A stretch of DNA of 64,000 nt, from NCBI GenBank assembly GCA_902805475.1, contig CADCSX010000012.1:186001-250000 (forward strand), given 5' to 3'. Made by a program: the position numbers and the translations under genes. The DNA is from Entonaema liquescens (Eukaryota > Ascomycota > Sordariomycetes > Xylariales > Xylariaceae). The notes below the pieces were generated by a model. That model did no database searches. It had not been told where the DNA came from and saw only the letters and a list, made by a program, of their open reading frames with translations. Position 1 is the stretch's first letter. Each line of letters opens with the position of its first letter. Below, piece after piece: positions 47,822 through 59,281 of the stretch.

Positions 47822-48620
47822 GATCGATGAACGACACGCGGAACCACAAGAAACAATAATACGACGTTCGGGATATAGAAAGCGTGTAACGTATGAGGTC
47901 GGAGTTCATAAATAGAGAACTAAGATAATGTTGGTTCTCAGAGATGCGATGCGACACGAATGCGATGTTGGAGATCAACTAAACCGAAAGCTTCGCTCAA
48001 TTGACAAATGATAATCGCATTTGTACAGTGCTGCTTCCGGTACGTACTATGTACGGACTCTTCCGTGGCCGTGCAGTGATTGTCAGGTTCTAGAAGTTAC
48101 ACAAAGCTAGCACGGATGGAACTTTCCCGCCATTTATTAAATATACACCCCCTCAAAATGATAATTGAAACCCCCGAGTTCCGATAGCCGAATGTAACAT
48201 GTACGAAAAGTCCACTCTAGACAGGGATATGCTCTTATCAATCCACGATTTTCAGGGTCCACTGACGTCGCATTTAGGTATTCAATACTGCATGTGACAG
48301 CACAAGCAGATAAAACAGAAAATTCACTTGAGTCTCAATTGCCTATCGACTTCTTAATTAACGCATTTATTTTTCCAAAGATAGGTATCTAGCGCATCGT
48401 TGTTATCTTTTTCAATTCCCACGAAATCATTCATCCGTAACTCGTCGCTAAAATAAATCCTCGTCAAAAAATCATCATGATCCTTGGACTAAAGTAGTCC
48501 TTAAGCGTACTTAGGCGCTATAGATGCATCAACACCTAACAACTGGGTCCTCAATAATACCCATCAAAAAACCACGTTACGTTCTATGGTATTCATAAGT
48601 GGGGTCGTAGAAGCATATGG
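47822..48620. other. Intergenic region
   Basis: About 800 bp between the MED8 start and the choline sulfatase 3' end. No gene or repeat is recognised. Confidence 0.55.
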
Positions 48621-50430
48621 CTACTCGCCATGTGAGCCTGCCTGGTCAATGATGACTTTCCCGGTCTCCCGACCGTACTTGTCAACAGGAGGGTATCTAG
48701 CACGACGTTCCAGATCGTCGAGAGGTAGGAAAGATCGGATATATCTGAATATAACTTGTTAGTCTCAATAATTCTGAAGGCAAGTTGGAGAGATCCTTAC
48801 TTTGAAGTGCCATTGTCACCAGGGTTGTAATCCCACGCTTCGAACTTGCCCTTGTTCAAGGCACTCCATACAAGTCTTCGTGTCCGTTGTGACAGGAGCA
48901 CTTGTTGCGTGATAGCATCGAAGTCCCACCGAGCCTTAGCCTCTGCTTCGAACTTTTCAAACTTCTCTTTTGCCTCCTCTTCCTCAGGGGTTAGTGTTTC
49001 CTTCTTATTAACAAGCTGTGCTAAATTGACAAGTTCGAGAGGGTCACGCTCGAGATTGTATAGTTGCGGTGGGTCTGTCGGGCATGTGATATACTTCCAA
49101 GGACCACGTCGAATCATCATATATGGACTAATAGTTCCTTCACCCGTATACTCGGCGATCACGGTATCATGACCTTCTCTACCCTCCAAGTGGGGGAGGA
49201 GAGAAAGACCATCCATGGGTAAGCCGGGAATGGGCTTGGTACCAACGAGGTCGCACAGCGTCGGGAGAATGTCAAGAGTCGACACATTCTGCTTTACGCG
49301 ATGAGGGGTGAAGCGCCGAGGGTCGGAGACCAAGAGGGGTACTCGCACTGACGACTCGAAGTAGCTCATCTTGTACCTATATAATCGTTTAGCAATCAGC
49401 AATTTACTCTCTACCTTGAGCCTACGATTTTAACTTACCATAGCCCACGTTCTCCAAGCATGTCGCCGTGATCCCCGCTAAAGACGACAATAGTGTTCTC
49501 GTCAAGCCGGCAGTTCTTAAGCACTCGAAGAATACGCCCAATGCAATCGTCAACGTAGCTGACAGCACCATAGTAGGCTCTTCGAGCTCGCTTGATTTGG
49601 TCATCTGTGAAATCCTCATCCCAGAGGTCGCACACCTTCATCAGTCGCTTGCTGTGGGCATCTTGTTCCTCTTTGGGGATCTTGACTTTGGGTAACTGAA
49701 TGTCTACGTCTTCGTACAGATCCCAGTACTTCTCCTCGATGGTGTACGGGTCGTGAGGGTGTGTAAGGGAGACCGTCAAGCAAAACGGCCTCGAATCCGG
49801 TCCTTCACGGACCTGATCGTAAAGAAACTGAGTTGACTTGTACATAACTTCCTCGTCGTAGTCCAATTGGTTGCTTCGCACACAAGTGCCGGCTTGGTGG
49901 ATGGAGCTCGCGTTGTGATACCACTCCAGCCGCCTATCAGGCTCATCCCAGTTCACAGCCCAGCCAAAGTCGCCGGGGTAAATATCACTGGTAAGGCGAG
50001 TTTCATAACCGTGGAGCTGGTCTCCCACGAAATGCATCTTGCCGGCTAAAGCAGTATGATAGCCCTTGAGGCGCAGGTAGTGAGCATAAGTGGGCACATC
50101 GCTTCCAATCTGAGAGGCATTATCGTAGGCTCCAATTTTCATGGGCAGTTGACCAGAAATCAAGCTCATACGAGACGGGGCGCAGAGAGGAGAGGGACAG
50201 TATGCAGAGTCGAACTGAACAGACTTGGCTGCCAGGCCATCAAGGTTGGGAGTCTTGATCTGTGATTCCGGGTTGTATATCTTAAGCAACGGAGCAGCCA
50301 GCTGGTCCGCCATGAGGAAGAGAATATTAGGTTGTTTTTCGGAAGAACCATTGGCCACTGGCGTAGCTGCTTGGCGTGGGCCATCTGGACTAAGTGCGGG
50401 TGGTGGTAAAGAATTAATATCGGGAGCCAT
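48621..50430 (-). CDS. Choline sulfatase (type I sulfatase)
   Basis: Hydrolyses choline-O-sulfate to choline and sulfate, used for sulfur and osmolyte recycling. Exons 49439-50430, 48801-49376 and 48621-48744; introns 49377-49438 and 48745-48800 have GTAAGT/GTAAGG donors and TATAG/TTCAG acceptors. 1692 nt, 563 aa. The metal-site Asp is in LFLMADQ (42) and the catalytic motif is CAPSR with Cys83, the residue converted to formylglycine. Further motifs: AGKMHFVG, HPHDPY, VFSGDHGDMLGERGLW, and the choline-sulfatase C-terminal domain with SQRTRRLVWSALNKGKF..WDY and FLPLDDLERRARYPPVDKYG. There is no signal peptide, so it is probably cytosolic. The purine-rich leader (50540-50610) is unremarkable, and I did not find a clear CYS3 site. 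Confidence 0.94.
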
Positions 50431-52350
50431 TGTGACGGTATTACAAGGCTGAGAGATTACGTTAAAGGAAGAAACGTCTAGGCAAGACTGAACACAGTTG
50501 GCTTAAAGAAGACTGGCCCAGTTTGATGTACAAGTTTTATGGTAATAGAGGAGGATACAAGATAATAGAGAAGAGAAGAGAGCAGAAGAAGAAAGAGATG
50601 TGGGAACAGAGCTTGTTTATAAAGATAGCTAGCTAGACTGTAGCTAAGGTGGTCTAAGGAGTCACTAGGAACCCAACAGACTTGTCAATGTTCCTAGGCA
50701 CTATCGGAGATGAAGATCGTGGAGCTGGCTAAAGGTACAGGACCGACAAGGAACCAGTAACCAGTCAGAGTTACAGGTTGACTTACGAGGAGAAACTCGG
50801 AGAACGTGGTCTGAGATGGACTACATCTTAAAAGGCCAAGACTGGGGAGTATACACTCCGGCTAGTTTAGTCTATAAAGTCGGGCATAAGAGGTACGTAG
50901 GTATGCAAGTACCTCTCCATGTAAACAGTACGATATAATGAAGCATGTAGGCATCTTTAGACAGAAATCCTTGAAATTATTGTTAAGGAAAGGTGGTTTG
51001 TGGGACAGATAAATCGGATCGTTGACTGGCGTGATCAAAGCTAGCAATGGCGAAAAATACGCTAAGTGACACCGCTGTTTTTTCCCCGTGGAGCAACTTA
51101 TTGATAAGACTACCCTATCACTACCTTATACCTAGACGAGCGTAATCCAGGGGCTCCGCATCCGATTAACCTATCAGAAGGAAGCATCTCATCCGTCTTT
51201 TCCGCATTCGGAACTTTATCGTGTGCGTGATTCGCTCGGTAATGCAAGGGGTACAGCTCTGAAGACACCTACAAACGACACCCCGCGGAGTATATAAATC
51301 AATCCTCATGTCCTTGTCGCACGACTTTTATTGCTCCTTAACGCCTGAATAATGGATAAGCTATTCAGACTAAAATGAGATCCTGGGAAATCTGGGGATT
51401 TCGAATACCGTAGTCGTTATCATGATGTCGCATATTAAATAGTACCAAGACGGACTGATATGTATATAGGTTGTTATCTGATCCCGTAGCGTCTCCATAG
51501 TACCGAGTACATCCGTATTACGTCCGCGTTACTAGGTACCTGCCTTCTAATTATTACTGGTAGATACTAATAAAAGTCACTAACAAGTGTCACTAATAAG
51601 AAATGAATTACATCAGCCCCGATCACGTCAGAGTCCGCGTTGCTTGCGCGAGACCGTTTTTTATGCAACTGCTTTGGGCTTTTTGAATTCAACCTTTTTC
51701 TCGTACCTGGTAACAAAGACACCCATTCTGTGCCTCGTAAGACAGTGATGTCCAAACAATCCACGCGGGCACCTATCGAAGATCGACTCGCGCATGTTTC
51801 GAAACAGCGGGAACAACCCGCAAACGTGGCGATGCAGCAAAGTAGTTAACTAGTTCAACCACATCTCGGGCAGTTTTTCAGTAAATCCATGACCAACAAC
51901 AAATCTAATGTAACTACCAAGTTTGATCTGCGTCGGCTATCGGTCTTGAATCCTTTTCATACTACCTGTTTGCCGTCTTCCCATGACTGATCCATTTCCC
52001 GAATAGATCCGGAAGCGGAGACGAGAGAGGTTTTTTTTTTTTTTCTTGCCTGCATATTAGATACCTAGACCTAGCCTAGATACTATCACACTGCTGATGG
52101 CGGTTAGCCATACAGATGCCGTTGCCAGGTTTTTCTTTTCGCCCAGCTGATAAATAACGGTAGACGGCAGGCCAAGCCCGGATACCAGGGTTAGTAGCAC
52201 ACACATGACATGTCAAGGTCTCGATAAAGGTCACATCGCTACCACAAGCGATAGAGCAAGCGAAAGGTCATATAACATACGTGTATTACAATAGCCGATG
52301 CCTAAAAGTTACATGTACTCAACAAAGTCGGCCAAGGGTGCATAAAATAT
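50431..52350. other. Intergenic region, 1.9 kb
   Basis: Upstream of choline sulfatase and downstream of the MPDU1-like gene. A purine-rich tract lies at 50540-50610 and a T14-type run at 52031-52044. The short frames near 51567-51849 show no protein features. Confidence 0.55.
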
Positions 52351-53370
52351 TCAGCCCCTGCGTCGTGTTGACGGCCCCTTGCTTTTAGGGGTAGCCGTAG
52401 AGACGCCAGAGCTCGGGCGGCAGCTGAAACCGGAGCAGCCGCCTTCCTCTTCCCTCTAGCTTTGGCTGACGGCGCATTCCAGTAGTATACCATCTGCGCA
52501 GCCAGAACTAAGTTTAGCGTAAAGCCTGCCACGAAACCGTATAAAATCAGCTTGTCGTCCACCTCTTGCAGCGTCGTGAAGATTCGAGAGAGCGAGCCGG
52601 CAAGATAGTTGAAAACCTACAAGACACGTTAGCTTGATTCGATCGCATACCAGGATGAAGCTTGTCGATTTGTCAGAGGACAATCCCTCGAAACAACAAG
52701 ACGATGTCGAAAAGTTTTTGATCTTGGTTAGAAATCCAAGAATATATCATCTGATGAGACTTACCGTGAATGCGCTGAGCTGACCAGTTCCACCTGCCTG
52801 GTAGATAGCAGCAATCTGGGGCACCTTGCTAGCGACGCCAAGCACACCCGCGCCGGCTTGCAGATAGCCTAGGGCCTTCATATCGAGTATTCCATCGCTG
52901 AACAGCGTAACGACGCTCGCAGCCAAAGCAGCGACAAACAGCGCTGCTATGCTAGCTCTGCCACTATAATTCAGGACGAGGACGGTGATGATGACATTCT
53001 GACCGAGAATCAGGGCGGTCTCGCCATAGGTGCTGAAGGGGAATTCGTTGCGGAAGTTATAAGCGAGCGAGATAAGGTAGGATGAGGTCTCGAGCAAATA
53101 CGACAGAAAGCTAACGCCGGACGAGGATTGCGACTTGACGAGCTTGACGATCTGAGGGACCTTGACGATAGACGATGCGCCGATGATACCAATACCCAAG
53201 CCCTTAGAAATGGCTAGCTTGAGGCATTCCGAATCCGTCGGGTCGAGTTCAAGAATCAACGTTTTATAGCAGGTTTCGCCGAGGATGGATACGCCCAGGT
53301 CGCGAATGGGAGCAGGTAAGCCGTTTGTAATAGGCCGCAAGGGCTGTAGAGCAGTTTTCAGAGCCTCCAT
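52351..53370 (-). CDS. MPDU1-like PQ-loop protein, with a single-base frameshift near its 3' end
   Basis: MPDU1 proteins are needed for use of dolichol-phosphate-mannose and -glucose in the ER. Exon 1 is 52765-53370. After a 148-bp intron (52617-52764, GTAAGT donor, TTGTAG acceptor) exon 2 starts with VFNYLAGSLSRIFTTLQEVD. Two PQ-loops are seen: SIVKVPQIVKL and ASKVPQIAAIY. Seven hydrophobic segments fit the family. The frame of exon 2 runs on to 52302, but a one-base shift at the G/C run 52415-52417 gives TPKSKGPSTRRRG and a stop at 52351, the usual basic tail. Exons to 52351 sum to 872 nt, one short of 291 codons. The affected part is only the cytosolic tail, so the loss would matter little. 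Confidence 0.87.
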
Positions 53371-54613
53371 CGCGATAGTGTTCGTTTCTGAGCTAGATGC
53401 AAGGATCTAGGTTGTCTGTAATATGTAATATTTATGCTGATATTGAGGCCAGATATACAGACTGATAGAAAGGGGAATCTAATGAGGCTGAGATAAAATA
53501 ATAATTTCCTAGCAGGGCTTACACAAAAGCTCTGGCGCGATAAAAATAACACGCCACGGTACGTAATAATGGGTTGGGGGAACCTTAGCGTCAAAGCTGG
53601 CAGCCTGTGACCCTGTCAGCTGGGTTCACGCTAGGAGCTAGTCCTAAATAGCCTTAGCGTTAAATTTGAAGCCTAAGGCTTTTATATACATAGGTACTTA
53701 AGTACGTAGGTTGTGCCAAACTGCAACTTCAAGGTTTCTTCTATGCATTCACGAGCTGTAAGTCCAAGTCAGCATTTAACAAATATTGACCTAATTAGAT
53801 ACAGTTACGGCTTTACTGGAAACTACAATAATACTATGTCTATATCACTATTTGACAAAAACAAAACTGTAGGAATGTGATCTGAATCATGCGTATCTTA
53901 AGTGATCAAAAAGAAGCTTAGAAAAACTATCAATGTCATAACAAATTATTTTCTCCTCTCACTCCAGAAACACCGGTCAATGAGTTATCTATTGGGTGGC
54001 ACAAGACTAGGTAGATTCCAAATATTTCATTTTGAAGAAGCAGGCTTTCCTGTGAATATGAACTAGTGACTGCTGTGTAACACACAACTTCTTCACCAGC
54101 CGCTCATGAAAAAGACTGGTCTGCTTACGATCTACCAATGCCGGCGTTTATTTCCTTAAAGCATATTTTTAATATGTACGAAGTGATATGCACTGGAAGC
54201 CTCACGGAAAATGGGAGACTGCGGACTAATAAAACCCGAAGAATCAAGTTGACACAGCCCGAATAGCTAACACTTAAAAATACGATTATGAAGTGTAATG
54301 GAAAAGAAGAAGCACTCATATTCTATCTCGATATAAGGCCCGTAGCCCATCGACTTTTTGAAGGCAGATGCAATAAAAGCTTCGCGATTATTAGCTCCCA
54401 CTAGCAATTAGATCGTACAAACGGAAGTCACAAACAACCAGAGAAGTACAAGCATAAGTCCCTTGGGGATATCGAGCACAGAATTGAGCTTCCATAAAAC
54501 AACCAGCGAACTCCATATCTATGTGCCTAGATCTAGCAGCTGTGTTGAATATTGAAAGACGTGCCGTTCGTATGACAGACATCTTATTAGGATCGGCATT
54601 CTTAGAGTCTAGC
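53371..54613. other. Intergenic region
   Basis: 1.2 kb between the MPDU1-like start and the chromodomain gene 3' end. No coding or repeat structure is recognised. Confidence 0.55.
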
Positions 54614-55479
54614 TCACTTCTTTCGAGAAAGGTCTGCGTTGAACGCGGCAAGCTTGCGGCGGCAGTGTTCTAGATTTGCCTCAGGCTCCCAAGTGCTCTC
54701 ATCCTCGGAAAACCCGGTCCATTTGACAAGGTATTCGGTGCCGCGAGACTTGCTCTTCCGGGTACCCATGATCTTTTCCACCTGCCATTCCTTCTTAACA
54801 GATTCGGCCTTGACTTTGGTACCTCGGGGCCGACCACGACGAGAGACGCCCTCCGACTTGGGCTTCAGCACTGCGGGCTTCGAAGACGTGGCCTTGGATC
54901 CCTTACCCTATAACTTATTAGCACCCTGATTATATATTAGGATGTGTGATTACTTACACTTGTCTCGGTGATGCGGGAAGTAGCGGCGGCGGCGGCGGCA
55001 GCGCGACCAGATCGTCGAGGATCCTGCGAACGCTTCTTCTCGGTCTTGGACATCGATCTAATGGCAACAGCGAGTTGGCCGGTTTTACGAACGGGCGTAG
55101 TCTTGCCTCCTACTTCGGCCGATGTTGTCTTTCCTTGGATGCGCTTAGACTTGTGAACAAGCTGATTAACGGGTCCAGCATCTTCATAGATGCTGGCAAG
55201 CTTAGTGCCGGTACGGCTTCTCATGGATCTGCGCTGGACATTTCGGCAGGGAGATGATTCTAAACGCTGAGGATCATCATCTTCATCAGCAAGATCGGGA
55301 AATTCAGTCTCCTCTTTAAGGGGGGCTAGATAGACAATGGTAGATGTTCGTGTAGGGCGTCGTGGTTGAGCAGTAGCAACATCACTGCCCCTGCCTATGG
55401 AAACAGAGCGAATGGGACGCTTCGGCGTGTTTCCCACGGGGCCAGCGGTGGACGTGCTATTGACGCGCGGAGGTGCCAT
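54614..55479 (-). CDS. Chromodomain protein with AT-hook-like motif
   Basis: Two exons (54958-55479 and 54614-54907) joined across a 50-bp intron with a GTAAGT donor, a GCTAATAAG branch region and a TTATAG acceptor, 271 aa. The first 170 residues are basic and disordered and include an alanine run. Residues 197-204 (RRGRPRGT) match an AT-hook core. A single chromodomain occupies about 213-262: EWQVEKIMGTRKS, EYLVKWTGFSEDESTWEP and NLEHCRRKL. Aromatic residues at the positions of the methyl-lysine cage (Trp215, and the Trp and Phe of KWTGF) are present, so binding to methylated histone H3 is plausible. It has no chromoshadow domain and no other catalytic part. The start MAPPRV was chosen inside a longer open frame (to 55728), because upstream sequence is non-coding in character. 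Confidence 0.85.
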
Positions 55480-56546
55480 TGCTATTTTGGTGAAGCTATT
55501 GCATTGATAAGTATACGAGTGCATGTAGTTATAAAGTATATTCTGGACATCGTGACTTACCAGTGGTTGTGATAAGTATTGACTGACTTGACTAGTTTTC
55601 GAAATAGAACCGAAGTGTGTATATTGTACGTTGTTGTTATGTTGCAGAAGGCGACGGTTGGTAATTTCTGAAATAGGTGTTGCCTGAAAAAAAAAAAAAA
55701 AAGAGAGAAGGAAGGCGCCGGTTGCCACGTACTTGCCAACCCTCGTTGCTAAGGCTATGTTATGTACTTGAAGACTTTAGAGAATACAGAAGGTACTTAA
55801 CCCAACGTAATGGAGTCTGGAAGCGCAGACGGAATATAGCACTTGGAATTAAAATGATTTGATATCTTAGAATCCTGCCAACGGTAGAGATAATATGTAA
55901 ATGTGACTGTATGAAATAAATGGATGAATCTATCTTCGTTGCGGCTTCCTATGCGTCCTATTAATGAGTCCAGGTTTTTCAGTATATACCCAAGTTAAAT
56001 CGTAAATCATGTACAAGATCCTATATCATATGTAACTATTGCAAGGTGGACTTGGAAGAAAACAGCTTCGTTGTTTCGCGAAAAGCTATAACCTAGGATT
56101 AGGTACACAACCCAATCACTAGCCATATGTATTGAGATCATCCTTTGTCACGGATGTCTTATTAGTGTACATGTATATAATTCTGTACTGAACAAAAGAA
56201 ACGCATACACAAGGAGCTGTACTAAATGCTTTATATTAGCCAGACAACCTAGTCCATACGTTGAGAGACATTGGGAATTACTGAAGCAATGTAGACTAGC
56301 TGAGCTACCAAATAATGCGAGCACCCCCTTGGCTAATATCGTCCTCAAAATGGTATCAGTTGTGATTAAGGCCTTCGTAGACCATGTAGCAGGATGTAGC
56401 ATCACTCTAGATATACCCAACTTTCCATCCATACCTACGTATTCGCCAAATTTCAGAAAGTAAACGCATCTTGGTATATATTTCGTACGAGGTCTTGTTA
56501 ACAAATTACTAGACAACCCAGTTAAGGCTCTGTGAACGTTATTAGT
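55480..56546. other. Intergenic region with A16 run
   Basis: Upstream of the chromodomain gene and downstream of RIC8. A16 run at 55687-55702. The frame at 56148-56516 (-) shows no family features. Confidence 0.55.
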
Positions 56547-58181
56547 TCAATCGGAATCTTCCTTATAATCATCAGGCAACTCTTCAAACCGGCCCTCCTG
56601 CACGGCCGTTCGCACTGGATTCTCAGCAGAAATAATCCCATTCGCTCTCAATCTGCTCGGTAATCAGCCAATGCTTAGATATACGTAGGTATTCAAACAA
56701 AACTCACCTTTCAAATAAGACGAACAATCTCTCCGCTTCTCTCTCTCTTTCAGCTTCTGTCATTATGGGTTCTTCAGGCTGTCTTTCAGCGTCTAGGAAT
56801 TGGCCGGTGATGGGATTGACAGGCCTATCAGGACCCCCTGTGCTGGTGTTGAACGCTTCCGAGGCGTTATCAGGAACTGGTAAATTCCTATTAAATAGGA
56901 AACCGGAGGCGAAGCCATAGCCCACATTCTCAACAAACTTCGATGCATCTTTGTCAGACATCTCAAAGAACAAATTGGATATAATCTCTCGTAGCTGAGG
57001 TGTTAAGGGGTTCGTTGAATTCTTTAAGAGCCAAGAAGGCAGGCTGCCAGTTCGGCCGAGTACCTCATTCCTGTCGTCTTCACTTGGCAAAAGCCTAGCG
57101 CGTATGGACTTCTTTGCGTCCGCAGGCGCGTGTTCATGGACCCCACGAATCGTACCAACTAAGGGCGTGATCAACGGCTCGAGGTCTTCATTCGTATACA
57201 CATTGGTCGAAGTAGATAGGAGATCAATTAAACGATCAGCTAGTACGCTAGGGTTGCTTTGGGGGAAGAGAGATTCCTGAACTTCTTCAGCACCAATTTC
57301 CAAGTTAAAAAGGGCATTGACTAGTTGCCCGGCAGGGGGGTCCAGCGGTTTCTGGACTTGGAATGAGCCCTTGCATAACAAGGTTACGATATGAGGTATC
57401 GCTGCCGTAAATGAGGAAACCCGGTCTTTACAATAGTATGTAATATTAAAGAGGAGTTTCAACGTCTCCGTTAGCGCCATGTCTTCCATAGGATCTGTCA
57501 CCGGGTTTCCACTGGCGCGCCGCGCTGCGTGCCGCTCGAGATGCTTATTGATAGCATCTGCCAGATGATGCTTATCGATGAGCTCAGTCAAGTCCGTGTT
57601 CGTGCCATAAGTAGTCAGGAACAGTATTCGAGAAACGAGAAATTCGTCATCGTAACTATCGCTCTGCAACTTATCACACAATTTCTCTCCGTAGCGCAGG
57701 TCGACAAATATTTGACGAGTCTCTTGCTTCAAGAGCAATGCATTGCAGAGGACTCGCAGAGCGTTTCTCGACGTAGTATTGGATGGACTATCAAACGCGT
57801 GCCGAGTGAGAGTCTCTATACCCTGGGGGCTGTGAGCTTATAGGCTCTTATATCAATAGTCCCTTAGCTTACCTTCTTGGTAAATATGGGATCCGCGTTC
57901 TGAGGATCTCGACCATATATCTTCAGTTCTTCCAAGCTGGAGTCGCGTTCTTGAGGCAATAAGTTAAGACGGATAACAAGGTAGATTTACAAGGACAACT
58001 TACGTTGAGGGGTTAGATTAGTAGAAACTAGGTCTTGTGAGAGGTTTTCTATTAGACTTGTGACTGCTGTCAACTTTGCTAGATATTTGATTAATATTGT
58101 GATGCTACTGGCGGGTATAAACTACTGACCAGACCCTCTGAGGGCAGTAGCCGCAGCGATCTGCTGGCTAGGTTGAGACAT
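56547..58181 (-). CDS. ric8: RIC8 / synembryn, G-alpha exchange factor and chaperone
   Basis: RIC8 binds G-alpha subunits, promotes nucleotide exchange and helps fold them; in Neurospora it is needed for growth and development. Five exons: 58130-58181, 58004-58078, 57873-57949, 56708-57822 and 56547-56652. Introns 58079-58129, 57950-58003, 57823-57872 and 56653-56707 all keep the frame. 474 aa. Diagnostic pieces are EELKIYGRDPQNADPIF, GIETLTRHAF, NALRVLCNALLLKQETRQI, LLFNITYY, LLPSEDDRNEVLGRTGSLPS and the EREAERLFVLFERL end. A last exon adds an acidic tail. The frame is open upstream to an ATG at 58283, adding 34 residues (FWRVFSLRNRITRS inside); orthologues start near MSQPSQ, so I use 58181. 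Confidence 0.93.
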
Positions 58182-59281
58182 CTGCGGATAAACTAGAGAG
58201 TTCCCTGAACGAGTAATTCGGTTACGCAACGAAAATACTCTCCAGAACGATTTAGGCTGAGACCGAGGAGACTGCTGAGCCATGGTAAGCAAGACATGTG
58301 GAAAAGTTTAAGCATATGTGAATAGGGTAAGATAAGAGATGTAATATGGGAAGGCAGTGTGACGAATAGCCACAGTCACAATACATCGGATTGGGATGTT
58401 GTATAAGATATCACGGACACAAGTGTAGCGGGACTAGTGGTTCAAGGTCGAGTATGAAGCAAACTTCTCGAAATGAATGAACTAAAGGGACCGAGGGGGT
58501 TGAGGTTGAGGGGGTTGATGTAGTACTAATGAAAGGAAAGTAAATTGTGTGTTGCCAACGCTGATCCGATAATGAACTTGTTGGTTCGTGTAAGAGGAAC
58601 GCTCAAGACCAACGTTAAGTTGGTATATTGTGAAGGGATTCCTAGGTATGAAAATTTGTATTCGAAGCTGTGATACGTCTTTACTTACCTGAATACCTAA
58701 GATAGTGGAATAAAGCTATGGTATGAAACTATTTCCTTATGCGAACATCAACTCAAGTCAAGTATGACGCAGCAGGGATGGCGCATGTTCGAACAAACTT
58801 TTGAACTGCATGTGCTCTCTGTAGGTACCTATGTATGTGCATGTACCTTAGGTACAGTACGTATATGCTAAATACATGTACTTAGGTACATCAGGGACTT
58901 AAGGGACTTCCACGCGCGGGGATCAGTTTAAAGTGGAGGTCCGAGCTTCTCGCGTCAATTTGACAGGAACTACGCGAAAAGCTTACCGCGACGCGTTTTT
59001 GGCTTTTTTCTCCCAATACCTATCGTTTAATGGTCAAGGGGGTCCGCCTTAACCATCAGATCAGACATCCCAACTTTGCTGTATCCGACCGAAACGACTC
59101 TTGAGATTATCTCGTTCATTCATTGTCGCCTCCACTATCACTCATTGGAATTCATTTGGAGTTTATAGCATTTGAATTGGAATTTATTTGATGCCGTTCG
59201 ATTCGTATAGCATATGATATCCGATTTTCTGGGAGGTCTGGGAGGTCTTTCGCCCAGTGGGAGTTATTGGCTGGAGTAGCC
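58182..59281. promoter_or_regulatory. Divergent promoter of RIC8 and RIF1 with MCB/SCB-like sites
   Basis: 1.1 kb between two genes transcribed away from each other. ACGCGT (58991-58996) matches the MBF/MCB consensus and CGCGAAA (58973-58979) fits the SCB consensus, both about 290-310 bp before the RIF1 ATG. This would suit a gene of S-phase regulation. A cluster of TAGGTACC and TACATGTA words lies at 58820-58890. Motif matching by eye only. Confidence 0.5.

Noticed and set aside
48621..50430. Arylsulfatase instead of choline sulfatase
   Set aside because: The C-terminal domain with LDDLERRARYPPV is specific to choline sulfatases, and the signal peptide of secreted arylsulfatases is absent.
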